A DNA stretch of 33,309 nucleotides. Source: Enhydrobacter aerosaccus (lineage in GTDB: Bacteria > Pseudomonadota > Alphaproteobacteria > Reyranellales > Reyranellaceae). Location: the NCBI GenBank assembly GCA_903915535.1, contig CAIWTJ010000210.1, positions 1 to 33,309 on the forward strand. Reading direction: 5' to 3'. Of this stretch, positions 24,278-32,659 are shown piece after piece; within the stretch, counting starts at the first letter, position 1; every line of letters begins with the position of its first letter. A program made the translations under genes and the position numbers. The notes under the pieces were generated by a model. It searched no databases and was not told the DNA's origin. It worked only from the letters and a program-made list of their open reading frames with translations.

Positions 24278-25207
24278 ATGGCACAGCAGCTCAGCAATCA
24301 ACGCATCGCCTGGTTCAACGGCAAGTTCATGCCGGAGAACGAGGTCATGATCCCGTTCCGCGACCGCAGCTGGAAGTACGGCGATGGCGCCTTCGACATG
24401 ACACGCACCTTCAACGGCCGTCCTTTCCGACTGAAGGAGCATATCGACCGCTTCTACCGCTCGCTGCGCTACCTGCAGATCGATCCCGGCATCTCGGCCA
24501 AGGAAATGGTCTCGGCTAGCGAAGAGGTCGTTGCCCGCAACGAGCATCTGCGTGCCGCCGTCGGCGACTGGTGGCTCGGCCAGCGCGTCAGCCGCGGCGT
24601 CGATGCCGTGGGCGACGAGGGCTGGGACCATACCGGCCCCAACGTGGTGATCGAGATGCTGCCGCTGCCGTTCGCCAAGCGCGCCAAGCAATATCGCGAC
24701 GGCGCCGATTGCATGACCACGACCGCGCGCCGCATCGCGCCCTCGATGCTCAGCCCCCGCGCCAAGACGCATAACTACCTCAACATGATCATGGCCGAGA
24801 AGCCGATCAAGGCGCTGAACCCGGATGCGTGGCCGATCCTGCTCGACGAGAACGGCAATCTTGCCGAAGGCCTGGGCTCGAACATCTTCATCGTGCGCGA
24901 GGGCCAGCTCTTCACCCCGTCGGAGCGTTACGTCCTGCCGGGCGTGTCGCGCCAGATGACGATGGATATGGCCAAGAAGCTGGGCATCGCCTGCACGCCA
25001 GGCGACGTCGACCTGTTCGACGCGGCCAACGCCGAGGAGATGTTCCTCACCTCGACCAGCCTCTGCATCCTGCCGGTGCGCAGCTTCAACGGCGCGCCCG
25101 TCGGCGACGGCAAGACACCCGGGCCGATCACCAAGAAGCTGATCGACGCCTATTCCAAGGATGTCGACTGCGACTTCGTCGGCCAGTATCTCAAGTTCAT
25201 CAATTGA
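24278..25207 (+). CDS. Class IV (branched-chain/D-amino-acid type) aminotransferase
   Basis: This 309-residue fold-type IV PLP enzyme belongs to the BCAT/D-amino-acid/(R)-amine transaminase group. The N-terminal domain has DRSWKYGDGAFDMTRTFNG and FRLKEHIDRFYRSL. The Schiff-base lysine lies in RAKTHNYLN, and the cofactor-binding EGLGSNIFIV and VLPGVSRQ segments are present. A GAGAGAGG ribosome-binding site precedes the ATG, which supports this start over longer alternatives. Lying behind gntR, it probably belongs to the same regulon as the minus-strand importer. Whether it handles branched-chain amino acids, D-amino acids or amines cannot be read. Its stop overlaps a TTG start of the next gene. 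Confidence 0.9.
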   Translation: MAQQLSNQRIAWFNGKFMPENEVMIPFRDRSWKYGDGAFDMTRTFNGRPFRLKEHIDRFYRSLRYLQIDPGISAKEMVSASEEVVARNEHLRAAVGDWWLGQRVSRGVDAVGDEGWDHTGPNVVIEMLPLPFAKRAKQYRDGADCMTTTARRIAPSMLSPRAKTHNYLNMIMAEKPIKALNPDAWPILLDENGNLAEGLGSNIFIVREGQLFTPSERYVLPGVSRQMTMDMAKKLGIACTPGDVDLFDAANAEEMFLTSTSLCILPVRSFNGAPVGDGKTPGPITKKLIDAYSKDVDCDFVGQYLKFIN

Positions 25208-25698
25208 GGCGACTGCTCCGGTTCGCGCCCGCCTGGGCCGCGGGCCTGCTCTGGGGTGGGTTCGTGCCGGCCGTCCTCGTGTCGGCCGGCATGCTCACGC
25301 CGTACTTCCTGCCGGTGGCGATCGGCATCACACTTCTGCACGCCTTCGCCCTCGGCCTGCCGGTCGCCCTGCTCTTCATATGGCGAGGCTGGACCAGGCT
25401 GTTTCCGGCGCTTGCCGCCGGTTTCCTGATCGGATTGCTTCCCATCCTCGCCTTCTCCTGGCCGCCGGAGATAAGCAACCTCAAGGAGAGCCTGCTGATC
25501 GCCGCCGCCTTCGGCACCCTGGGCGCGACCGGTGCCGGGACATTCTGGCTCGTCCTGCGGACCTGCGGCGCGCTCGCGCCCGACGGACCGCGGTCCTTGC
25601 GGCGTGGCGCGATTCTGGCGGTCGTCGGCCTGTGCGCCGTTGTGGGCGGCTTCGTGTTTCCCGAGGCCCCCGCCGTATTCCACAGTTTAATGAGATAG
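25204..25698 (+). CDS. Small integral membrane protein of unknown function (TTG start)
   Basis: This is a 164-residue, strongly hydrophobic frame with about five membrane segments (about residues 9-28, 32-55, 62-85, 95-118 and 134-152). There is no ATG or GTG near the hydrophobic start. The best start is TTG 25204, which overlaps the aminotransferase stop as TTGA, giving (M)RRLLRFAPAWAAGLLWGG. The basic first residues and immediate helix fit a cytoplasmic N-terminus. I do not recognise a family. It lies between the aminotransferase and a nucleobase permease and may be translationally coupled to the former. Confidence 0.65.
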   Translation: MRRLLRFAPAWAAGLLWGGFVPAVLVSAGMLTPYFLPVAIGITLLHAFALGLPVALLFIWRGWTRLFPALAAGFLIGLLPILAFSWPPEISNLKESLLIAAAFGTLGATGAGTFWLVLRTCGALAPDGPRSLRRGAILAVVGLCAVVGGFVFPEAPAVFHSLMR

Positions 25699-25733
25699 AA
25701 TTCCCCCGCGACAATAACGAACTGGGGGAAGCG

Positions 25734-27008
25734 ATGTTCAACTGGACGGTAAAGCAGCCGGTCGACGGCAGTGTCGTTGCGCCCGATGAGCGCCTGCCCT
25801 GGCCACAAACCACGGCGCTCGGCCTGCAGCATGTCGTGGCCATGTTCGGCTCGACGATCCTCGCGCCGTTGTTGATGGGCTTCGATCCCAACATCACGGT
25901 GCTGATGAGCGGCGTCGGCACGCTGATCTTTTTCGTGACGACCGGCGGCAAGGTGCCGAGCTATGTCGGCTCCTCCTTCGCCTTCATCTCGGTCGTGCTT
26001 GTCGCGACGGGCTACGATGGCAAGGGGATGAACGCCAACATCCCCGTGGCGCTGGGCGGCATCATCGCCTGTGGCGCGGTCTATGCGGTGATCGGCCTCG
26101 CGGTCATGGCGTCGGGGACGCGCTGGATCGAGCGATTGATGCCCCCGGTCGTGACCGGTGCGGTGGTGGCCGTCATCGGCCTCAACCTCGCGTCCATCCC
26201 CGTGAAGAACATGGCCCCCACCGGCTTCGACGCCTGGATGCAGGCCGTCACCTTCCTCAGCGTCGGCATCGTTGCCGTCTTCACCTCGGGCATGGCGCGC
26301 CGCCTGCTCATCCTGGTGGGCCTGATCCTCGCCAGCGTAATCTACGCCGTGCTGACCAACGGCCTGGGCTGGGGCACGCCGATCGACGGCACCCCCATCG
26401 CGGCCGCCGCCTGGTTCGGTGCGCCCTCGTTCACCGCGCCCGTGTTCGAAACCAGGGCCATGGTCCTGATCGCACCGGTGGCACTGATCCTGGTCGCCGA
26501 AAATCTCGGCCACATGAAGGCCGTCGCCGCCATGACCGGCCGTGACATGGATCCCTACATCGGCCGGGCTTTTCTGGGCGATGCGATCGCCACGATGGCG
26601 TCGGGTACGGTCGGCGGCACCGGCAATACGACCTATGCCGAGAACATCGGCGTGATGGCCGCAACCAAGATCTACTCGACGGCAATCTTCGTCGTGGCTG
26701 CCCTGTTCGCGATCCTGCTGGGCTTCTCGCCCAAGTTCGGAGCCCTGATCCATGCGATCCCGCTTGCGGTGATGGGCGGCATCAGCATCGTGGTCTTCGG
26801 CCTGATCGCGATCGCGGGTGCGCGCATCTGGGTCGACAACAAGGTCGACTTCGCCGACAGCCGCAATCTTCTTGTCGCTGCCATGACACTGGTCCTTGGC
26901 ACGGGTGACTTCACTCTGCGGTTCGGCGGTTTCGCCATGGGCGGCATCGGCACGGCCACGTTCGGTGCTATCCTCCTCCACGCTCTGTTGAGTCGGGGGA
27001 AAAAGTAA
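25734..27008 (+). CDS. NCS2 family nucleobase permease (UraA/RutG-like)
   Basis: This 424-residue inner-membrane proton symporter belongs to the uracil/xanthine permease family. The sequence has many hydrophobic helices. The family-defining segment ENLGHMKAVAAMTGRDMDP is followed by GGTGNTTYAEN (from about residue 294), which matches pyrimidine-type members. An N-terminal LPWPQTTALGLQHVVAMFGS is also characteristic. The start ATG is preceded by GGGGGA; an upstream extension through the small membrane protein in another frame is rejected. The next gene, an enolase-superfamily enzyme, begins 2 bp after the stop, so the two are almost certainly co-expressed. Uracil, thymine or a purine are all possible substrates. 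Confidence 0.93.
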   Translation: MFNWTVKQPVDGSVVAPDERLPWPQTTALGLQHVVAMFGSTILAPLLMGFDPNITVLMSGVGTLIFFVTTGGKVPSYVGSSFAFISVVLVATGYDGKGMNANIPVALGGIIACGAVYAVIGLAVMASGTRWIERLMPPVVTGAVVAVIGLNLASIPVKNMAPTGFDAWMQAVTFLSVGIVAVFTSGMARRLLILVGLILASVIYAVLTNGLGWGTPIDGTPIAAAAWFGAPSFTAPVFETRAMVLIAPVALILVAENLGHMKAVAAMTGRDMDPYIGRAFLGDAIATMASGTVGGTGNTTYAENIGVMAATKIYSTAIFVVAALFAILLGFSPKFGALIHAIPLAVMGGISIVVFGLIAIAGARIWVDNKVDFADSRNLLVAAMTLVLGTGDFTLRFGGFAMGGIGTATFGAILLHALLSRGKK

Positions 27009-27010
27009 CG

Positions 27011-28204
27011 ATGCTGAAGGTGAAAGCGCACGAGATATTCCGCTGCGACGCAGGCTGGCGCATATTCTCGTTCCTCAAGGTCACGACGCAAGATGGCATC
27101 GTTGGCTGGTCGGAGTTCAACGAGAGCTTCGGCAGCCCGGGCCTGGCCGGCGTGATCGAGGCGCTGATGCCTTTCGTGATCGGCATGGATCCGATGGACA
27201 TCGAGATGGTGAACGCCGTGCTCGCCACCAAGTCGACGCAGTCGCGCGGCGGCGTGGTGCGGCAGGCGATCGCCGCCATCGAGAACGCGCTGCTCGACAT
27301 CAAGGGCAAGGTGCTGGGGGTGCCGGTCTACCAGCTGTTCGGCGGCAAGTTGCGCGACCGCATTCCCGTGTACTGGTCGCACTGCGGCTCCTACCGCATG
27401 CGCAATCCCGACATCGTCGGCACCGACCCAGTGCGCACCTACGACGACATGACGGAGGTGGGCGAAGAGGTCCGCAAGCGCGGCTTCACCGCCTGCAAGA
27501 CCAACATCGCCATGGAAGTCGACGGCAAGCTGCGCGCCTATCGTCCCGGCTTCGTGGTCGGCAAGGGTTTCCCCGAGCGCAACTGGGATGCCTTCATCGC
27601 GCGCAGTGCCGCGAAGACCGTCGAGGCCTTCCGCAAGGGCGTCGGCCCCGACGTCGGCATCATGCTCGACACCAACTTCCACTTCCGCACCGAGGGCTTC
27701 CGCCGCATCGCCGACGCCGTGGGACCATACGACCTCACATGGCTCGAACTCGACGTGCACGATCCCAAGTCGATCGCCCTGCTGCGCCGCGACGCGCCCT
27801 GCCCGATCGCCTCGGGTGAAACGCTGCTCGAACGCCGCGACTTCAAGCCCTATCTGGAGGCCTATGCCTTCGACACCGCTATCGTCGACGTGATCTGGAA
27901 CGGCTTCTCGGAGTCGCTGAAGATCGCTTCGATGGCCGACGTCTACGAGGTAAACGTGGCGCCGCACAATTTCTACGGCCATCTCGCCAGCACGATCAGC
28001 GCCCACTTCTGCGCCGCCGTCCCAAACTTCCGCATCATGGAGACCGATATAGACAGCGTGCCGTGGCGCGACGAGATCGTGACCAACGCGCCCACCATCG
28101 AGAATGGAGACTTCCTCCTGCCCAAGGGGCCGGGCTGGGGCATGGACGTGAACGAGGCGGCGCTAAAGAAGTATCCGCCCAAGAACTACGTGGTGACGCA
28201 GTAG
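27011..28204 (+). CDS. Mandelate racemase/muconate lactonizing enzyme family protein
   Basis: This 397-residue enolase-superfamily enzyme has an N-terminal capping domain followed by a TIM barrel. Likely Mg2+ ligands are D220 (LDTN), E246 (LELD) and E270 (SGET). K163 (ACKTN) and the D293/H319 pair (IVDV, APHN) provide candidate acid/base residues as in the mandelate racemase subgroup. Such enzymes abstract a proton alpha to a carboxylate and mostly act as sugar-acid dehydratases or racemases. The 2-bp gap to the NCS2 permease indicates one operon, yet nucleobases are not usual substrates, so the true substrate is unclear. Confidence 0.92.
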   Translation: MLKVKAHEIFRCDAGWRIFSFLKVTTQDGIVGWSEFNESFGSPGLAGVIEALMPFVIGMDPMDIEMVNAVLATKSTQSRGGVVRQAIAAIENALLDIKGKVLGVPVYQLFGGKLRDRIPVYWSHCGSYRMRNPDIVGTDPVRTYDDMTEVGEEVRKRGFTACKTNIAMEVDGKLRAYRPGFVVGKGFPERNWDAFIARSAAKTVEAFRKGVGPDVGIMLDTNFHFRTEGFRRIADAVGPYDLTWLELDVHDPKSIALLRRDAPCPIASGETLLERRDFKPYLEAYAFDTAIVDVIWNGFSESLKIASMADVYEVNVAPHNFYGHLASTISAHFCAAVPNFRIMETDIDSVPWRDEIVTNAPTIENGDFLLPKGPGWGMDVNEAALKKYPPKNYVVTQ

Positions 28205-28207
28205 CGC

Positions 28208-30199
28208 TCAGCCGGTCTCGAATTCCACGAGATCGGCGCCTTCGACCACCTGCTCGCCGACGGCATAACGCACGCTCTTGATCTTGCCGTCGATCGGGGC
28301 GTTCAGCGTGTGCTCCATCTTCATCGCCTCGAGGACCAGCAGCGGCTGGCCCTTGCTCACGCTGTCGCCGGCCTTGACCTTGAGGTCGATGATCTTGCCG
28401 GGCAGCGGCGAACGCACGGCGGTCTCGTCAGCCGCCGTTGCCTCGTATTGCGTGACGTCGAGCGGGTCTACGAGGCGCAGCCGGCGTCCACCGCCGCCCG
28501 CGAACACCGTGTAGTCGACGCCGCCATCCAGCGCCGCGCGACGCACGATACTCGCCTCGAAAGTATCGTTGCCCAAGCCGATCGCAAGGCGGCCATCGCG
28601 GGCACGCTTCACCGTGGCATCGACCGATCCGCCCGGCAGCTCGAGCCGCAATTTACCATCGCGCAGGCGGCGCACGATCACCGTGGCCTCGCGCTCGCCG
28701 TCCTTCCAGCGCACCTCGTCGTGGCCAATTTCGAGCAGGCGGAAGCCGTTCTTCAGATCCCAGGGATCGGACGATGCCGGCGTCCACTCGGCGATCCTGG
28801 CCAGCGTGGCGACGGCGAATGTCCGGTCGTCGGCCGGCGCCGGCTTGGGCAACAAGTCCGCGCGATAGCGTTCGATGAAGCCGGTATCGACCTCGCCACC
28901 CACGAAGGCGGGATGCGAGCACAGCGCCTCGAGCAACGCCGAGTTGGTCGTGACGCCCACGACCTCGGTCGCCGCCATCAACGCCGCCATGCGCCGCATG
29001 GCCGACGTGCGGTCGCGATCGTGCACGATCACCTTGGCGATCATGGGATCGTAGAACGGCGATACCGTATCGCCTTCGCGCACACCGGTGTCGACACGCA
29101 CATGCGCATTCTCTCGCGGCAGGCGCAGATGGACGAGCGTACCGGTCGATGGCAGGAAGTTCCGCGCTGGATCCTCGGCGTAGAGCCGGACCTCAACGGC
29201 GTGGCCATCGATCCGTAGTTCCTCCTGCCTTAGCGGAAGCTTGCCGCCCGCGGCGACGAGCAGCTGCCACTCGACGAGGTCCTGGCCGGTGATCGCCTCC
29301 GTCACAGGATGCTCCACCTGCAGGCGGGTGTTCATCTCCATGAAGTAGAAAGTGCCGTCCTGATTGGCGATGAACTCCACCGTGCCTGCGCCGACATAGC
29401 CGATCGCCTTGGCCGCCGCGACAGCCGCCTCGCCCATCGCCTTGCGCCGCGCCGGGTCCATGTTCGGCGCGGGCGCTTCCTCGATCACCTTCTGGTGGCG
29501 ACGCTGGATCGAGCAGTCGCGCTCGAACAGATAGACGCAATCGCCGTGACCGTCGGCGAAGACCTGGATCTCGATGTGCCGCGGCCGCGTCAGGTACTTC
29601 TCGATCAGCACGTGATCGTCGGCGAACGAGGCCTTGGCTTCGCGCTTGGCGCCTTCCAGCGCACTGCCGAACTTGTCGGCGGCCTCGACGACCCGCATGC
29701 CCGTGCCGCCGCCGCCCGCCGACGCCTTGATCAGCACCGGAAAGCCGATCCCGGCCGCTTCCTTCGCGAGCAGCGCCGGCGACTGGTCGTCGCCGTGATA
29801 GCCTGGCACCAGCGGCACCCGGGCCTTCTCCATGATCTTCTTGGCTTCGCTCTTGGAGCCCATGGCGCGGATCGCCGACGGCGGCGGCCCGATGAAGACG
29901 ATGCCGGCCTTGCCGCAGGACTCGGCAAAGGCCGCGTTCTCGGACAGGAAGCCGTAGCCCGGATGCACCGCCTGCGCGCCGGTGCGCCTGGCTGCGTCGA
30001 GGATCTTGTCGACCACGAGATAGCTCTCGCGCGCCGCGGAGCCTCCGATGTGAACCGCCTCGTCGGCCATCGCGACATGGCGGGCGCCGGCATCGGCGTC
30101 GGAATAGACCGCCACGGTCTTCACGCCGAGCCGCCTGGCCGTCTTGATCACGCGGCAGGCGATCTCGCCGCGGTTGGCGATCAGGATCTTGGAGAACAT
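28208..30199 (-). CDS. mccA: Methylcrotonyl-CoA carboxylase alpha (biotin-bearing) subunit
   Basis: This 663-residue protein joins a biotin carboxylase to a C-terminal biotin carrier domain. Biotin-carboxylase signatures include HPGYGFLSENAAFAE (79-93), RDCSIQRRHQKVIEEAP and MEMNTRLQVEHPVTE. The biotin attachment site is EAMKMEH with K627. ATP-dependent carboxylation of biotin feeds the beta subunit, converting 3-methylcrotonyl-CoA to 3-methylglutaconyl-CoA in leucine breakdown. The assignment over propionyl- or geranyl-CoA carboxylase comes from the neighbouring MccB-type subunit. In the glycine-rich ATP loop, AGGGGTGM has T166 where Lys or Arg is usual. The start lies 1 bp after the crotonase stop. 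Confidence 0.93.
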   Translation of the reverse strand: MFSKILIANRGEIACRVIKTARRLGVKTVAVYSDADAGARHVAMADEAVHIGGSAARESYLVVDKILDAARRTGAQAVHPGYGFLSENAAFAESCGKAGIVFIGPPPSAIRAMGSKSEAKKIMEKARVPLVPGYHGDDQSPALLAKEAAGIGFPVLIKASAGGGGTGMRVVEAADKFGSALEGAKREAKASFADDHVLIEKYLTRPRHIEIQVFADGHGDCVYLFERDCSIQRRHQKVIEEAPAPNMDPARRKAMGEAAVAAAKAIGYVGAGTVEFIANQDGTFYFMEMNTRLQVEHPVTEAITGQDLVEWQLLVAAGGKLPLRQEELRIDGHAVEVRLYAEDPARNFLPSTGTLVHLRLPRENAHVRVDTGVREGDTVSPFYDPMIAKVIVHDRDRTSAMRRMAALMAATEVVGVTTNSALLEALCSHPAFVGGEVDTGFIERYRADLLPKPAPADDRTFAVATLARIAEWTPASSDPWDLKNGFRLLEIGHDEVRWKDGEREATVIVRRLRDGKLRLELPGGSVDATVKRARDGRLAIGLGNDTFEASIVRRAALDGGVDYTVFAGGGGRRLRLVDPLDVTQYEATAADETAVRSPLPGKIIDLKVKAGDSVSKGQPLLVLEAMKMEHTLNAPIDGKIKSVRYAVGEQVVEGADLVEFETG

Positions 30200-30200
30200 C

Positions 30201-30983
30201 TCAATCCGCCCATTTCGGTTTGCGCTTGTCGAGGAAGGCCTTCATGCCTTCCAGCGCCTCTTCGGTGACGCACTGGTTGGCGACCTGCTGGCCCAGGACC
30301 TCGGCGGCACTCGAATCGTGCGGCAGGGCGTTGATCTGGGTCACCAGCTTCTTGACCAGGGTCTGCACCGACGGCGCGCCGAGTTTCAATTCCCTGGCAA
30401 GCGCGGCCACCGTGGTGTCGAGTTCGCTGGCCTCGACGACCTGGTCGATCAGGCCGATGCGCAGCGCGGTGGCTGCATCGAAGATGCCGCCGTGCATCAG
30501 CAGCTGCCGCGCCATGCGCGGTCCCACTGCCTCGATCAGTACAGGTATGGCAATACCGGCCAGCAGGCCGTTGCGTACGGACGTCAGGCCGAATCGCGCT
30601 TCCGAGGTAGCGACAGCGAAGTCGCAGGCCAGCATCAGACCGACGCCGCCGCCGACCGTCGCACCATGAACCCGCGCGATGGACGGCTTGGGAAAATCGT
30701 AGATCGCCTGCACCGCCGCCATCAGCGCATCGGCACCGACATGGCGCGTGATGGCGTCGAGTCCGGGCCAGGTCAGCACCCAGTTGAAGTCGCCCCCGGC
30801 GGAAAAGATCCGCCCCTCGCCCGCCAGTACCATGACCCGCACGGCGGGATCCGCGCCGAAGGCTTCGACGGCATTGCGGATCGCACGCGCTGCGTCGGCG
30901 TCGAGCGAATTCATGTCGTCGGGGCGGTTGAGCCGCAAGGTCGCGACGCCGTTCTCTATTGTCGTCAGGATTGCGCCGGTCAT
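30201..30983 (-). CDS. Enoyl-CoA hydratase/isomerase family protein (LiuC position)
   Basis: This 260-residue crotonase-fold protein lies between mccB (7 bp upstream) and mccA (1 bp downstream). That is the position of methylglutaconyl-CoA hydratase in leucine-degradation clusters. The oxyanion-hole segments FSAGGDFNW (60-68) and HGATVGGGVGL (106-116) are conserved, so CoA thioester binding is likely. At the two glutamate positions used by crotonase hydratases it has G115 and S135 (FGLTSVRNGL). LiuC-type proteins, as I recall them, already have Gly at the first but keep Glu at the second. Hydratase activity is therefore in doubt and the symbol liuC is withheld. Confidence 0.88.
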   Translation of the reverse strand: MTGAILTTIENGVATLRLNRPDDMNSLDADAARAIRNAVEAFGADPAVRVMVLAGEGRIFSAGGDFNWVLTWPGLDAITRHVGADALMAAVQAIYDFPKPSIARVHGATVGGGVGLMLACDFAVATSEARFGLTSVRNGLLAGIAIPVLIEAVGPRMARQLLMHGGIFDAATALRIGLIDQVVEASELDTTVAALARELKLGAPSVQTLVKKLVTQINALPHDSSAAEVLGQQVANQCVTEEALEGMKAFLDKRKPKWAD

Positions 30984-30990
30984 TGCCCGA

Positions 30991-32598
30991 TCACATCCGG
31001 AACACGCCGAACTTGGTCTGCCCGATCGGCTGGTTCATCGCCGCCGACAGCGCCAGCGCCAGGGTCATGCGCGTGTCGGCCGGATCGAGGATGCCGTCGT
31101 CCCAGATGCGCGCCGTGGCGTAATAAGGATGGCCCTCGCGCTCGTAGGCGTCGCGGACCGGCTTCTTGAACGCTTCTTCTTCTTCCTTCGGCCATTGGCC
31201 GCCCTTGGCCTCGATGTTGTCGCGCTTCACCGTCGCCAGCACGCTGGCCGCCTGTTCCCCACCCATGACGGAGATGCGCGAATTGGGCCACATCCAGAGG
31301 AAGCGCGGGCTGTAGGCGCGGCCGCACATGCCGTAGTTGCCGGCGCCGTAGCTGCCGCCCACGATCACCGTGAACTTCGGCACGTTCACCGTGGACACAG
31401 CCGTCACCATCTTGGCGCCGTCGCGCGCGATGCCGCCCGCCTCGTACTTCCTGCCCACCATGAACCCGGTGATGTTCTGCAGGAAGACCAGCGGGATGCC
31501 GCGCTGTCCGCACAGCTCGATGAAGTGCGCGGCCTTGAGCGCCGACTCGTTGAACAGGATTCCGTTGTTGGCGACGATGCCGACCGGATAGCCCCAGATG
31601 CGGGCGAAGCCGGTGACGATGGTCGTGCCATAGAGCTGCTTGAACTCGTCGAGCTCGCTGTTGTCGACCAGGCGAGCGATCACCTCGCGCATGTCGAACG
31701 GCGTGCGCGCATCGGCCGGCACCACGCCGTAGAGCTCTTCGGCCGCAAAGCGCGGCGCGACCGGCGGCAGCATCGACACCGACGGCTGCTTCTTCCAGTT
31801 GAGGGTCGCCACGATGCGGCGAAGCATGCCCAGCGCATGGCTGTCGTTCTGCGCGTAGTGATCGGCGACGCCCGAGGTGCGCGCGTGCACGTCGGCGCCG
31901 CCCAGGTCCTCGGCGCTCACGATCTCGCCGATCGCCGCCTTTACCAGCGGCGGACCGGCCAGGAAGATCGTGCCCTGCTTGCGCACGATGATGGTCTCGT
32001 CGCTCATTGCCGGCACATAGGCACCGCCCGCCGTGCACGAGCCCATGACGCAGGCGATCTGGGGAATCCCTTGCGCCGACATGTTGGCCTGATTGTAGAA
32101 GATGCGGCCGAAATGGTTCTTGTCCGGAAATACTTCCGGCCATTGCGGCAGGTTGGCGCCGCCCGAATCGACCATGTAGATGCAGGGAAGACGGTTCTCC
32201 ATGGCGACTTCCTGCGCGCGGAGATGCTTCTTCACGGTCATCGGATAGTAGGTACCGCCCTTTACCGTGGCGTCATTGCAGACGATCACGCACTCGACGC
32301 CGCTCACCCGGCCCACGCCCGTGATCACGCCGGAGCCCGGCGCCTCGTTGTCGTACATGTCCAGTGCCGCAAGAGGCGACAGCTCGAGGAACGGCGAGCC
32401 TGGATCGAGTAGCGCGCGAACGCGCTCGCGCGGTAGAAGCTTGCCGCGCGCGAGATGGCGCTTGCGCGATTCCTCGCCGCCGCCCAGCCGCACCTTCTCG
32501 GTGCGCGCGCGCAGGTCGTCGACCAGGCCGCGCATGGCTTCGGCGTTCTTCTTGAAGGTATCGGAACGGGTGTCGATCGATGAGGATAGGACGGTCAT
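30991..32598 (-). CDS. mccB: Methylcrotonyl-CoA carboxylase beta (carboxyltransferase) subunit
   Basis: This 535-residue carboxyltransferase moves CO2 from biotin on MccA to 3-methylcrotonyl-CoA. MccB-specific segments include [46 protein letters not shown] and [16 protein letters not shown]. The length is that of the family. It leads the mccB-crotonase-mccA block, with a TRAP solute-binding protein gene ending 61 bp upstream on the same strand. The isovaleryl-CoA dehydrogenase often found next to it is not in this window. Confidence 0.96.
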   Translation of the reverse strand: MTVLSSSIDTRSDTFKKNAEAMRGLVDDLRARTEKVRLGGGEESRKRHLARGKLLPRERVRALLDPGSPFLELSPLAALDMYDNEAPGSGVITGVGRVSGVECVIVCNDATVKGGTYYPMTVKKHLRAQEVAMENRLPCIYMVDSGGANLPQWPEVFPDKNHFGRIFYNQANMSAQGIPQIACVMGSCTAGGAYVPAMSDETIIVRKQGTIFLAGPPLVKAAIGEIVSAEDLGGADVHARTSGVADHYAQNDSHALGMLRRIVATLNWKKQPSVSMLPPVAPRFAAEELYGVVPADARTPFDMREVIARLVDNSELDEFKQLYGTTIVTGFARIWGYPVGIVANNGILFNESALKAAHFIELCGQRGIPLVFLQNITGFMVGRKYEAGGIARDGAKMVTAVSTVNVPKFTVIVGGSYGAGNYGMCGRAYSPRFLWMWPNSRISVMGGEQAASVLATVKRDNIEAKGGQWPKEEEEAFKKPVRDAYEREGHPYYATARIWDDGILDPADTRMTLALALSAAMNQPIGQTKFGVFRM

Positions 32599-32659
32599 GA
32601 CCGGCCCAAACTGCCCGGCCCTCCGCGCCAGAGCAAGCGCGTCCTCAGCTCATCAGGTA

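Noticed and set aside
25200..26981. A 593-codon minus-strand frame opposite the NCS2 permease
   Set aside because: The product is rich in Asp, His, Arg and Gly with no recognisable domain, and the plus-strand permease is unambiguous.
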